A stretch of 25,692 nucleotides of DNA from Pelomonas sp039929605 (GCF_039929605.1 NZ_JBDSQX010000110.1:1-25692); one strand, 5' to 3'; shown: positions 15,048-23,120, counted from the stretch's first letter. Notes: generated from the sequence alone by a model not told the origin. Numbers and translations are program-made.

Positions 15048-16651
15048 TCGAGTGCGCCATAGCGCAAGTTCGAGAACCGCGCCTCGCCGTTGCCGGCGGC
15101 GTAGATCGCCGGGCGCAGGCTGGCGAAGCCGCCCGCGGTGTTGTGGTGGTAGCCGGTCACGTCCATCTGTACCGGGAACTTCGTCCACGGTTGCGAGGCG
15201 TCGGCGCGGCTGTAAAGCGTCAGCACATGGCGCACGCATGTCAGCCTGAGCTGCATGCGGCGCGACGATGCAGGCATGCCCACTGGCTTGGGCACGGCGC
15301 GGATGTCCAGGCCGTAGCGGTGCAACTGGAAGCTCTTCGCGTTGGCGCCCATGCCGGCGTACAGGCGCGGGCTGTAGAAGACGACGAGGCCGGCCTGCAC
15401 GCCTTCGTCGAAGTCGAGATCCAACTCCACTTCATAGGCCAGGTCACCCTGGATGAAGCCCAGCGGCGCGCTGTCGCCGGGGCCTTTGCCAGGTGTGGCG
15501 CGCAGGTGCAGCTTGCCGTCGGCGATGCGGGCGCGGGGCATCTGGCCGCTGCCGCTGAGAAACTGCCAGTGGGCTTTGAGCGTGCTGCCAGCGAAGTCGT
15601 CGGACAGGGCGAGGCCGTGTGGCAAGGCTTGGCCGCCGGCCGGCATGGGCAGGGGCTGGCCGTCGTCCACGTCGACATGGAACCAGCCATCGGCGCTGAA
15701 GCGCGCGGGCGCCAGCAGCATCTGCCGGCCCAGCGTGTGGAAGCTGTTCTCGTAGCCGTGATACAGCATCCACCAGTCACCACGCGGGCCTTGCACGAGG
15801 CTGCCATGGCCGCGCGACCACCAGCGCTCGCGCGGCGAGGTCGTGCGCATCAGCGGGTTGTGCGGCGCCTGCTCCCAGGGGCCTTCCAGCGTGCGGCTGC
15901 GCGCGGCGATGACCATGTGCCCGGTCGGTGGCCCGGCCGTGCCGCCCACGGCCAGCAGCATGTGCCACCAGCCGCCGTGGCGCAGCATCTTGGGGCCTTC
16001 GGGCGAGAAGCTCTCGACGTCCCAGTCATCGGGGTAGTGCCAGGGGTCGTAGATGTGCTCGATGGCGCCGACGGTCTTCAGGCCATCGGCGCTGAGTCGC
16101 ACGCGGTCGCCGCCGCTCAGGAACAGCCAGCGCTGGCCGTTTTCATCGGCGACATGCGTTGGGTCGATGTGCTTGTGCAGGCCGAGCGCGACGGGTTTGG
16201 ACCACGGGCCCTCGATGCGGTCGGCCCACATGACGAGGATGTCGGCCGGCGTGCTCTTGACCGGCAGGTAGAGGTAGTAACGGCCCTTGTGCTTGCACAG
16301 GTCCGGCGCCCAGACGCTGCCGACGGCTTCCTTCAACGCGTTGGCGACGGGCTGCCAGTTGACGAGGTCGCGCGAGTGCCAGATCAAGAGGCCCGGCACG
16401 GCCTCGAAGCTGGAGTGCGTCAGGTAGTAGTCGTCGCCGTCCTTCAGCACCGTGGGGTCGGGCCGATCGCCGGCCAGCACCGGGTTCAGGTAGCGGCCAT
16501 CGCCCAAGTCCGCCTTGCGCTGGCCCTCGATGCCTTTCGGCCAGGGCTTGCACGGCGGCAGATAGGGCTGGCCGGGTGCGTCGGCACAGTCGGCCGCCCA
16601 GGCCGTGGGCGCCGCCAGCAGCGCCAGCAGCTCACGGCGCAGAACGGTCAT
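15044..16651 (-). CDS. GH43 glycosidase with C-terminal beta-sandwich, secreted
   Basis: The 535-residue protein has a signal peptide ending near residue 20 (LLALLAAPTAWAA). The five-bladed GH43 domain follows, with the three catalytic acids in place: Asp65 in DRPDPT (base), Asp163 in HIDPT (pKa modulator) and Glu218 in SPEGPK (acid). Residues about 335-535 form a second beta-sandwich of the kind attached to beta-xylosidase/arabinofuranosidase-type GH43 enzymes. It probably releases arabinose, xylose or galactose from pectin side chains or xylan; the exact substrate is not readable. Start ATG 16651 overlaps the pectate lyase stop as ATGA, so the two are coupled. A 21-bp dispersed repeat covers its stop codon. 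Confidence 0.9.
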   Translation of the reverse strand: MTVLRRELLALLAAPTAWAADCADAPGQPYLPPCKPWPKGIEGQRKADLGDGRYLNPVLAGDRPDPTVLKDGDDYYLTHSSFEAVPGLLIWHSRDLVNWQPVANALKEAVGSVWAPDLCKHKGRYYLYLPVKSTPADILVMWADRIEGPWSKPVALGLHKHIDPTHVADENGQRWLFLSGGDRVRLSADGLKTVGAIEHIYDPWHYPDDWDVESFSPEGPKMLRHGGWWHMLLAVGGTAGPPTGHMVIAARSRTLEGPWEQAPHNPLMRTTSPRERWWSRGHGSLVQGPRGDWWMLYHGYENSFHTLGRQMLLAPARFSADGWFHVDVDDGQPLPMPAGGQALPHGLALSDDFAGSTLKAHWQFLSGSGQMPRARIADGKLHLRATPGKGPGDSAPLGFIQGDLAYEVELDLDFDEGVQAGLVVFYSPRLYAGMGANAKSFQLHRYGLDIRAVPKPVGMPASSRRMQLRLTCVRHVLTLYSRADASQPWTKFPVQMDVTGYHHNTAGGFASLRPAIYAAGNGEARFSNLRYGALD

Positions 16652-17982
16652 CGCGAAACCTGCGTGAACAACGACTGCCAGCCCGCCTTCGGCGCCATGT
16701 CGGTGAGGTTCCAGTCGGCCTCCACAAAGGCGCGTTGCGTGGGCTTGCGCTTGGGCAGGCCATCGGGGTTGTTCTGGGTCTCGTCGTCGATGAGGGTGCC
16801 GCGGTCCTCGGCGATGTCGCTGAGCTGCTTGAAGTCCAGCGGGTCGCGCGCCCAAGGCCGCGAGCCGACGACGAGCGGCAGCAGCCGCTCCAGCTCGCGC
16901 GGCGCCAGCCACTTCAGGCCGGCCGGCAGATAGGGCTCGCGCGCCGGCACGATCTGCGCGGGGCCGGAGGTGTAGCGGCCCGTCGTCGGCAGCGGCTGGC
17001 CCTGGCGGTCTTGCGCGAGGTTGTCCTGCTCGAAGAGCTGCACATCGCCCACGCCGCCGAGCGTGAACAGCGGCAGGTTGCGCTCGGTATTCGGGCCGGC
17101 GCGGTAGACGTTGCCGGCCAGCGTGATCTTGCCGGTCTGGTAGGGCCGGCCCACCCACTCGTGAGCGATCAGGTTGTAGTGCACGGCGCGCCAGCCGGGG
17201 TTGTAGATCAGGTTGTTGACCATCGCGCCCCACACGCCGCCCTTGAACAGCGCGTTGCGCTCGCGGTTGGACGCGTAGACATTGCCCAGCAGCAGGATCT
17301 GCGTGGCGTTGTCGTGGATGAGGCTGCCCTTGCTGTGCTCGCCCTTGATGTGCACCGCCTCGTTCAGCCCCTCGTAGATGAGGTTGTGGCTGTAGGTGAT
17401 GGCGTGCGAGGTGTGGGCGCGCCAGTCGTCGGGCGTGGCGCCCTCGAAGCGGTGGCCGCCGACGGAGAGGTTCTCGTCCGTCGCCCAGGAGAAGCTGCAG
17501 TGGTCGACGATGACGCGCTCGGCGCCGTCGCCGGTGGACAGGCCGTCATGGTCGTTGCCGCTGCGCTTGCCGCGCCCGTAGGCGCCGGGGCGGATGCTGA
17601 CGTGCTGCAGGATGACGTCCTTGGCGAACACCTCCAGCTCGCCCTTGACGAGCGTGATGCCGGGGTTGGGCGCCGTCTGGCCGGCGATGGTGACGCGGCC
17701 CTCGCGCAGCTTCACGCTCTTACCGCCCAGGTCGATGACGCCGCCAACCTCGAAGACGACGATGCGCGGGCCGCTCGTCTCTAGCGCCGCCGTGAGGCTG
17801 CCCGGGCCTTCGGCCGCCAGCGTCGTCACGCGAATGATCTTGCCGCCCTGGCCGCCCGTCGTCTGAGCCCAGCCGGCATGCACGTAGGTGGCGGGGTGCA
17901 GCGGGGCCTGTCCTTGCCATTCAATCTGGGCATGGCACAGGCCGGCGGTGGCCGCGAGGGCCAGCGTGCAGAGGATTCGCAT
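16648..17982 (-). CDS. Secreted pectate lyase (PL1-type parallel beta-helix)
   Basis: The 444-residue protein has a signal peptide MRILCTLALAATAGLCHA. The beta-helix begins near residue 48 with IIRVTTLAAEGPGSLTAAL, a hallmark opening, then VFEVGGVIDL and VTIAGQTAPNPGI. The block ERVIVDHCSFSWATDENLSV (155-174) corresponds to the calcium-binding WIDH region, and HTSHAITYSHNLIYEGLNE (190-208) to the next rungs. Such enzymes cleave polygalacturonate by beta-elimination, yielding unsaturated ends that are converted to 2-keto-3-deoxygluconate, the substrate of the kinase encoded just upstream. I chose ATG 17982, 5 bp after the kdgK stop, because the signal peptide starts there. Rhamnogalacturonan or alginate lyase activity is less likely. 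Confidence 0.88.
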   Translation of the reverse strand: MRILCTLALAATAGLCHAQIEWQGQAPLHPATYVHAGWAQTTGGQGGKIIRVTTLAAEGPGSLTAALETSGPRIVVFEVGGVIDLGGKSVKLREGRVTIAGQTAPNPGITLVKGELEVFAKDVILQHVSIRPGAYGRGKRSGNDHDGLSTGDGAERVIVDHCSFSWATDENLSVGGHRFEGATPDDWRAHTSHAITYSHNLIYEGLNEAVHIKGEHSKGSLIHDNATQILLLGNVYASNRERNALFKGGVWGAMVNNLIYNPGWRAVHYNLIAHEWVGRPYQTGKITLAGNVYRAGPNTERNLPLFTLGGVGDVQLFEQDNLAQDRQGQPLPTTGRYTSGPAQIVPAREPYLPAGLKWLAPRELERLLPLVVGSRPWARDPLDFKQLSDIAEDRGTLIDDETQNNPDGLPKRKPTQRAFVEADWNLTDMAPKAGWQSLFTQVSR

Positions 17983-17987
17983 CGGGT

Positions 17988-18953
17988 TCAGCCTTGAAGC
18001 AGGTCGTGCATGGCCTCGCGCGGGATCAGTGCGCCGGGGTACTGGATGACGCGCGCCGCGAGCCGGTTGCCGAAGGCCGCAGCCTGGGCAGGCATGGCGC
18101 CGCGCAGGCGCTGGCTCAGGTAGCCGGCGGCAAAGGAGTCGCCCGCCGCCGTGGTGTCGACAACGCGCGGCACGGCCTCGGTCGCCACCTCCTGCCAGCC
18201 GCTGCCGTTGCCACTGCCGCCAACGATGGCCGACAGCGCGCCGCGCTTGATAGCGATCTCCGCCACCGGCAGGGCCTGGGCGGCGCTGACGGCAGCGGCC
18301 AGGTCGGGCAGGCCGTGCAAGGCCTGGTGATCGTCGGCCGTGATGAGCGCGATGGACGCCGCCGCGAAGGCGCGGCCATACCAGTAGCGCGCGTCGGTCA
18401 CCGAGTCCCACAGCCGGGGGCGGAAGTTGTTGTCGAAGGCGACGACCTTGCCGGCAGCACGCATGCGCGTCATCAGCGCCAGCACGCGCTCACGGCCGGC
18501 CTGGGGCAGGATGGCCAGGCTGATGCCGGAGAGGTAGAGCGCATCCAGCGCCTCGGCCTGCTCCTCCAGCGAGGTGCTGGCCGCGTCGAAATACGACCGC
18601 GCCGCCGCCTGACCACGCCAGTAGTGGAAGCGTCGCTCGCCGCCTTCATCCAGTTCGATCAGGTAGAGCCCCGGCACGCGCCCGGGCAGGCGCTGCACCA
18701 GGCCGGTCAGCACGCCTTCGGCGGCCCAGCGCTCCAGCATGCCGGCGCTGAGGCTGTCGTCGCCCAGGGCCGTCGCGTAATGCACGTGCAGGTCGGTGCC
18801 GCCGCAGCGGGCCAGGTAGACGGCGGTGTTGAGCGTGTCGCCGCCGAAGGTCTGGCGCAGGTTGCCGAAGGCCTGGCCCTGCAGTTCGAGCATGCATTCG
18901 CCCAGGGCGGCAATCGACACCGGCCGGGAGGCGGCCGAAGGGGTTGGATTCAC
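17988..18953 (-). CDS. kdgK: 2-keto-3-deoxygluconate kinase (PfkB family)
   Basis: The 321-residue cytosolic kinase phosphorylates 2-keto-3-deoxygluconate to KDPG for cleavage by KDPG aldolase. It shows AALGECMLELQ at the N-terminus, the substrate-binding FGGDTLNTAVYLARCG (36-51) and the PfkB signature DTTAAGDSF (266-274) with catalytic Asp272; the usual GAGD is AAGD here. FDNNFRPRLW (173-182) is typical of KDG kinases. GTG 18953 gives the longest form; GTG 18920 (VSIAALGECM) better matches the usual short N-terminus. Neither has a good Shine-Dalgarno. It heads the operon reaching 10942. A KdgR-like palindrome lies 13 bp upstream. Another sugar kinase of the family is possible but context favours KdgK. 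Confidence 0.88.
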   Translation of the reverse strand: MNPTPSAASRPVSIAALGECMLELQGQAFGNLRQTFGGDTLNTAVYLARCGGTDLHVHYATALGDDSLSAGMLERWAAEGVLTGLVQRLPGRVPGLYLIELDEGGERRFHYWRGQAAARSYFDAASTSLEEQAEALDALYLSGISLAILPQAGRERVLALMTRMRAAGKVVAFDNNFRPRLWDSVTDARYWYGRAFAAASIALITADDHQALHGLPDLAAAVSAAQALPVAEIAIKRGALSAIVGGSGNGSGWQEVATEAVPRVVDTTAAGDSFAAGYLSQRLRGAMPAQAAAFGNRLAARVIQYPGALIPREAMHDLLQG

Positions 18954-18965
18954 GGTTCTATAAAA

Positions 18966-18980
18966 TGAAACAGCGGTTCA
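18966..18980. promoter_or_regulatory. KdgR/IclR-type operator candidate
   Basis: TGAAACAGCGGTTCA is a near-perfect palindrome (five of six bases per arm). Its minus-strand reading, TTGAACCGCTGTTTCATTTT, resembles the enterobacterial KdgR box core AATGAAACANTGTTTCATTT. It lies 13-27 bp before the kdgK GTG, among AT-rich sequence with TATAGA (minus strand 18961-18956) as a weak -10. Induction of the operon by a KDG-sensing repressor is inferred; no regulator gene is in the window. Confidence 0.55.
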
Positions 18981-19146
18981 ATAAAGATAACTTGCGCGGT
19001 CCACCGCAGGGCTTCTGGTTTACCCAGGCACGCCGATGGGGCGGCGAAGCACTCGGGCAGGCGTGCACGCCGGCGGCAGCGGGCGACTGAAATCTGTTGT
19101 TACGCCGCGCTGCGTGCATGATGGCGACAACGCTTGAGGAGCAGCC

Positions 19147-19437
19147 ATGAATGACGGTTTTGGCCATGAAGTGCCGCCCCCGCACGCCCAGCAGACGCAC
19201 CGGCAGGTGTCTCGCTTTCTCGTCGTCATCGGCTCGAACGACGGCGGCATGGCCCGCCTCTTTCTGGCCGACCGCACCCAGGTCGGCGAGTTCGACGCCG
19301 GCACCGAGGAGGTGGTCGAGCTGATCAAGACGGCTGCGGCCAGCACCGGCGCCAGCGGCCCGGAATGGGACCGCGCGCTGGGCGGCCACACGGCGGCTGA
19401 GCGCGCCAGCGCGACGGTCTACGAGCTGCCCGTCTGA
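19147..19437 (+). CDS. Small hypothetical protein
   Basis: The 96-residue protein has GAGGAG about 6 bp before ATG 19147, a strong ribosome binding site, supporting translation. The N-terminal 20 residues are His/Gln/Pro-rich; then RFLVVIGSNDGGMARLFLADR suggests two beta strands, and EEVVELIKTAA a helix. It ends SATVYELPV. It is soluble and cytosolic by composition. It stands alone, divergent from kdgK and convergent with the lipoprotein gene. I know no characterised homologue. Confidence 0.65.
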   Translation: MNDGFGHEVPPPHAQQTHRQVSRFLVVIGSNDGGMARLFLADRTQVGEFDAGTEEVVELIKTAAASTGASGPEWDRALGGHTAAERASATVYELPV

Positions 19438-19486
19438 GCGGCCCGCGCGGGCAGCAACAGCAGCGCCAGTACGACGCGGGTTGCGC

Positions 19487-20053
19487 TCACCGGCAGGACG
19501 CCGCCAGCCAGGTGGCGAGTTGTGGCAGCCAGTCGTCCACCGTCTGCGCCAATGCGCGTACCGCACCTGTCGCGTCGGGCGCGGCGGGGCGCTCGATACG
19601 CCAGTGCTGCTGCAGCGCCGCGCCGCCACCGGCCGGCCAGAGCGTGGCCTGGACGCGCAGCACGGCCAGGCTGCTTGTCGCGCTGGTGAAGACCTGCTCG
19701 AACTCGCCGAGGTTGATGGCGAGCAGGCCGGCTTGCTTGCCGGCGCAGCCCGGCGCGGCCGCCAGCTGTTCGCGCAGACGTTGCGTCAGCAGCGCGGCGG
19801 GTGCTGCGGCCCAGACGCTGTCGCGGTAGTGCTCCAGGCGCTGGGCCTGCTGGAAGCTCAGGCGGTAGGCGATGCCTTCGCCACCGAGCCAGGGCGGTGC
19901 GGTGACGTCGGCGAGGCGCCAGGCGAGCGTGCCGCCGGTGGCTGCAGTGGCCGGCGCGGGGCCGAGGTCGTAGACGGCGCGGGCGGGTGTGGTCGGCGCG
20001 AGCGAGCAGGCGTTCAAAGCGAGCGCGGCGAGCAGGGTGAGGGCGAGTCTCAT
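19487..20053 (-). CDS. ABC-type transport auxiliary lipoprotein (PqiC-like)
   Basis: The 188-residue protein has a lipoprotein signal with lipobox LNAC and acylated Cys16. The domain after it (YDLGPAP, then AWRLADVTAPPWLGGEGIAYRL) matches the ABC_trans_aux/PqiC pattern, in which Y-D-L-G and aligned strands precede a helical part. These outer-membrane lipoproteins work with MCE-domain proteins in moving phospholipids across the periplasm. Start ATG 20053 overlaps the MCE gene stop as ATGA. It is the last gene of the four-gene lipid-transport operon. Confidence 0.85.
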   Translation of the reverse strand: MRLALTLLAALALNACSLAPTTPARAVYDLGPAPATAATGGTLAWRLADVTAPPWLGGEGIAYRLSFQQAQRLEHYRDSVWAAAPAALLTQRLREQLAAAPGCAGKQAGLLAINLGEFEQVFTSATSSLAVLRVQATLWPAGGGAALQQHWRIERPAAPDATGAVRALAQTVDDWLPQLATWLAASCR

Positions 20054-21015
20054 TTGTTGGCACCTGCCAGGCGGTCCGCGAAGCCGGCTTCCCCCGGCCC
20101 GGGCGGCCGTGAGCTGCGGCCGAAGAGCAGGCTTTGCGGCTGGTCGCCAAGGTCGGCGGCGGTGCGCTCCACGCTGCGGCTGGCGGCGGCGATGTCGCCC
20201 AGCAGCGGGCGGCTGCGCGGCGGTGTGTCGCCCACCAGCGCGAGTTCGAGGTTGCGGGTGGTCGTCTGCAACTGCGTGGCCGCGCCGTCCAGCCGGTCCA
20301 GCACGGCGACGCGGGTTTTCAGGTCCTGGGCGAGCGCGCGGCTGTCGGCCGCCAGCGATTCGATTTCGCGCAGGGCCGCGCTGGCGCGCTGGGCGGTCGC
20401 GTCGGCATCCTTCAGGAACACCGGCAGCGCGCGGGCGCCGGGCTGCAGCGCGGCCATCAGGCGGCTGGTGTCGCCGGCGGCCTGCTCCAGTTGCGCGAGG
20501 CTGCGGTTGAGCTGCGCGCGGTTGCCTTCGCTGAGCAGTGCGTTCAGCCGTTCGGCCGTCTCGGCAAAGCCGGCCAGCAGCAGCGGGCCGCTCTCGGCCA
20601 GGCGGTCCAGCAGCGTCGGCTTGAGCGCGAGGCGCGCACCCGGCGCGGCACGCTGCAGGGCGGCCTTGGTGTCAGCCTCCTCCAGGCTGACGAAGGACAG
20701 GCCGGTGACGCCTTGCAAGCCGAGTTGCGCATGCGTGCTGGCCGACACGGGCGCTGCCGCGTCGACCGTGATGCCGACGAGGATCTGGCGCGGGTCTTCG
20801 GGGTCGAAGCCGATGCTGTCGACCCAGCCCACCTCCACGCCGCGCAGCTTGACCGGCGCCTTCAGGTTGAGGCCGGGGACGCCGCTGCGCGCGACGACGG
20901 TGTAGTGCACGCGCGCCGTGCGGTCGCCCTGGAACCAGGCCACGCTGGCGGCCAGCATGAGGCCGAGCAGCAGCAGGAAGAGACCGGCGGCGAGGGCGTG
21001 TGCTTTGTTTTCCAT
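20050..21015 (-). CDS. MCE-domain lipid transport protein (MlaD/PqiB-like)
   Basis: The 321-residue protein has one N-terminal membrane helix (about 8-27), then a single MCE domain (about 38-115) with VPGLNLKAPVKLRGVEVGWV and ASTHAQLGLQGVTGLSFVSL. The rest (about 125-300) is predicted long helices, as in MCE proteins that form a tube or needle. The length exceeds that of E. coli MlaD (about 180), so it is closer to the long-tailed betaproteobacterial type. It would sit in the inner membrane with the permease and ATPase and pass lipids to the lipoprotein. Start ATG 21015 is 38 bp after the ATPase stop. Confidence 0.9.
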   Translation of the reverse strand: MENKAHALAAGLFLLLLGLMLAASVAWFQGDRTARVHYTVVARSGVPGLNLKAPVKLRGVEVGWVDSIGFDPEDPRQILVGITVDAAAPVSASTHAQLGLQGVTGLSFVSLEEADTKAALQRAAPGARLALKPTLLDRLAESGPLLLAGFAETAERLNALLSEGNRAQLNRSLAQLEQAAGDTSRLMAALQPGARALPVFLKDADATAQRASAALREIESLAADSRALAQDLKTRVAVLDRLDGAATQLQTTTRNLELALVGDTPPRSRPLLGDIAAASRSVERTAADLGDQPQSLLFGRSSRPPGPGEAGFADRLAGANK

Positions 21016-21036
21016 GGGTGTTTTCGGTCAGCTACC

Positions 21037-21057
21037 TTTGTTTGGTTTTCACTTCAG
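21037..21057. repeat. 21-bp dispersed repeat spanning a stop codon, copy 2
   Basis: The stretch matches 15027-15047 in 20 of 21 bases and covers the ATPase TGA (21056-21054) in the same register. A weaker relative may lie at 21931-21948, at the end of the permease gene. Confidence 0.6.
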
Positions 21058-21902
21058 GCAGATTGTTCTTCTCGAAGCACGGCGGGTATGCCACCTTCGT
21101 CGCTGGTGTCGTCCAGGCTGAGGCGGAAGCGCCGCAGGTCTTCCTCGGCACAACGTTGCACATGGCCGAGGAAGAAGTTGCGCACGAATTGATGGGGCAG
21201 CCGCGCGACGTCGGCCAGCGGGCCGCAGGCCAGGATGCGTTGGTCGGCCAGCACGGCCACGCGGTCGACGACGGCGAACAGCGTGTCGACATCGTGCGTG
21301 ACCATGACGACCGTCAGCCCCAGCTCCTGTCTCAGCTTGCGCAGCAGCTTGACGAACTGCTTGGCGCTGTCGGGGTCGAGCCCGGCGGTGGGCTCGTCCA
21401 GGAACAGCAACTGCGGGTCCAGGATCAGCGCCCGCGCCAGCGACACGCGCTTGACCATGCCGCCCGACAGCTCGGCCGGCCGCTTCAGCGCGTCGTCGGC
21501 CTTCAGTCCGACCTGGGCCAGCTTGAGCATGACCAGCGGCTTGACGAGATCGGCCGGCACGCTCTTCAACTCGCGCAGCGGCAGGGCGATGTTGTCGAAC
21601 ACGCTGAGGGCCGAGAACAGCGCGCCGGCCTGGAACAGCACGCCCCAGCGGTAGCGCACGCGCTCCAGGTCGCGCGCGGCGCAGCGGCCCAGCGGGTGGC
21701 CGAAGATCTTGACGCTGCCGGCCTGCGGCACCTCCAGGCCGAGCAGCAGGCGCAGCAGCGTCGTCTTGCCCGAGCCCGAGCCGCCGATCAGCGCCATGAC
21801 CTCGCCGCGATGCACGGTGAGGTTGAGGTTGCGGTGGATGACGTGGCCGGCGAAGGCGGTGGTCACGTTGTTGACTTCGATGATGGGTTCGGTGGCCGTC
21901 AT
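21054..21902 (-). CDS. ABC transporter ATPase, lipid transport (MlaF-like)
   Basis: The 282-residue cytosolic ATPase has Walker A GGSGSGKTT (40-48), the Q-loop LFQAGALFS, signature LSGGM (145-149), Walker B LLFLDEPTAGLDP with Glu170, and the switch His203 in VTHD. LSGGM with the following VKRVSLARALILDP is typical of MlaF/Ttg2A-type ATPases driving MCE transporters. The C-terminal extension of about 20 residues is acidic and follows FLGH. Start ATG 21902; the permease stop is 45 bp upstream. It powers the STAS-MlaE permease. Confidence 0.92.
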   Translation of the reverse strand: MTATEPIIEVNNVTTAFAGHVIHRNLNLTVHRGEVMALIGGSGSGKTTLLRLLLGLEVPQAGSVKIFGHPLGRCAARDLERVRYRWGVLFQAGALFSALSVFDNIALPLRELKSVPADLVKPLVMLKLAQVGLKADDALKRPAELSGGMVKRVSLARALILDPQLLFLDEPTAGLDPDSAKQFVKLLRKLRQELGLTVVMVTHDVDTLFAVVDRVAVLADQRILACGPLADVARLPHQFVRNFFLGHVQRCAEEDLRRFRLSLDDTSDEGGIPAVLREEQSA

Positions 21903-21947
21903 GCCCTGTGACCCGAAAGAAACCCAATACCAACTTTGTTCTGCATT

Positions 21948-23120
21948 TCAAACCCCCGCATTGGAAAACAGCACCGCGAAGATCGCATCCACGACGATGA
22001 CCAGCGTGATGGCCGTGACGACCGACTGCGTGACGCTCTGCCCCAGGCTCTCGGTGTTGGGCTTCACGCGCAGCCCGAAGTGGCAGGCCAGCAGCGCGAT
22101 GAGGCCGCCGAACAGGATGGACTTGATCCAGCCCAGCCACAGGTTCACCGGCTCGACGACGCTGGGCAGCAAATGCAGGAACTGCATCGGGTCGAGCTTG
22201 AGCTGCGAGCCGGCCGCCGCCATGCCACCCAGCAACATCAGCGCGCTCGTCCACAGCGCCACTAGCGGCAGCGAGATGGCCAGCGCAATCACCTTGGGCA
22301 GCACCAGCCGCACGGTGTGCGAGATGCCCATGACGGACAGCGCGTCCAGCTCCTGCGTGACGCGCATGACGCCGATCTGCGCCGTCATGGCCGAGCCCGA
22401 GCGGCCCGCCACGATGATGGCCGCCAGCAGCGGCCCCAGCTCGCGCAGCACGGCCAGACCGAGGATGTTGATGATGAAGATGTCGGCGCCGTAGGCCTTG
22501 AGCTGGCGCGAGATCAGGTAGGACAGCGTCAGGCCGACGAGGAAGCCGACCAGCGCCGTGATCGGCAGCGCCTGCGCGCCGGTGCGGTAGACATTGGCCG
22601 AGATCTCGCGCCAGCCGATCAGCGACGGGTGGCGCAGCACGACGCCCAGGTCCAGCAGCAGGCGGCCGGTGAGGGCGACGATGTCGATGCCGTGGCGTGC
22701 AAACGCCAGCAGGCTCAGGCTGGCGCGCTGCAGCCCCGGGCCGAGGCGACGCGGTCGCTTGGGGCTTGCGCTCGGCTGCATGAACTGCGCGAACAGCGTC
22801 ACGTGCTCGGGCAGCCACAGCAGGCGCGACGGCGGCTTCTTGCCCCATCCCTGCCACAGAGTCAGCGCGCCGGCCGTGTCCAGCCGGCCCAGGCCGCGCA
22901 AGTCCCACAAGGCATCGCGATGCTCCGCCACGGCGCTGGCAATGCACTGGCGGAACTCGTCGTAGCGCCCGCGCAGGGCCAGCAGCGTCCAGTCGCCGCT
23001 GACCCGCCATTCGCGCGGGCCGCTGGCCAGCAGTTGCGGCTCGGCGTCGGCCGACGCGTCGGCCCGGGCCTCGGTCGGGCTGTCAACGGTTGATAGGGGC
23101 AGGGCGCCGGCATCGCTCAT
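21948..23120 (-). CDS. STAS-MlaE fusion permease of lipid ABC transporter
   Basis: The 390-residue protein combines two parts. Residues about 30-115 (EWRVSGDWTLLALRG, WDLRGLGRLDTAGALTLW) look like a STAS domain such as MlaB. Residues about 140-390 are the MlaE permease, with ALPITALVGFLVGLTLSYL, ELGPLLAAIIVAGRSGSAM and five or so helices. In E. coli MlaB and MlaE are separate; the fusion is known in other bacteria. I chose ATG 23120 since the acidic, Ala/Ser-rich leader begins there; the open frame upstream to 23261 overlaps the chemoreceptor end and is unlikely. First gene of the lipid operon. Confidence 0.9.
   Translation of the reverse strand: MSDAGALPLSTVDSPTEARADASADAEPQLLASGPREWRVSGDWTLLALRGRYDEFRQCIASAVAEHRDALWDLRGLGRLDTAGALTLWQGWGKKPPSRLLWLPEHVTLFAQFMQPSASPKRPRRLGPGLQRASLSLLAFARHGIDIVALTGRLLLDLGVVLRHPSLIGWREISANVYRTGAQALPITALVGFLVGLTLSYLISRQLKAYGADIFIINILGLAVLRELGPLLAAIIVAGRSGSAMTAQIGVMRVTQELDALSVMGISHTVRLVLPKVIALAISLPLVALWTSALMLLGGMAAAGSQLKLDPMQFLHLLPSVVEPVNLWLGWIKSILFGGLIALLACHFGLRVKPNTESLGQSVTQSVVTAITLVIVVDAIFAVLFSNAGV

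Noticed and set aside
14495..16933. Plus-strand open frame of 812 codons opposite dctP, GH43 and pectate lyase
   Set aside because: It lies entirely antisense to well-supported genes, has His/Arg/Val-rich low-complexity composition, and arises from high GC third positions.
16576..17784. Plus-strand open frame of 402 codons opposite the pectate lyase
   Set aside because: Antisense shadow of a gene with clear family motifs; no domain pattern of its own.
20134..21192. Plus-strand open frame of 352 codons opposite the MCE gene
   Set aside because: Antisense shadow; the minus strand carries a clear MCE domain.
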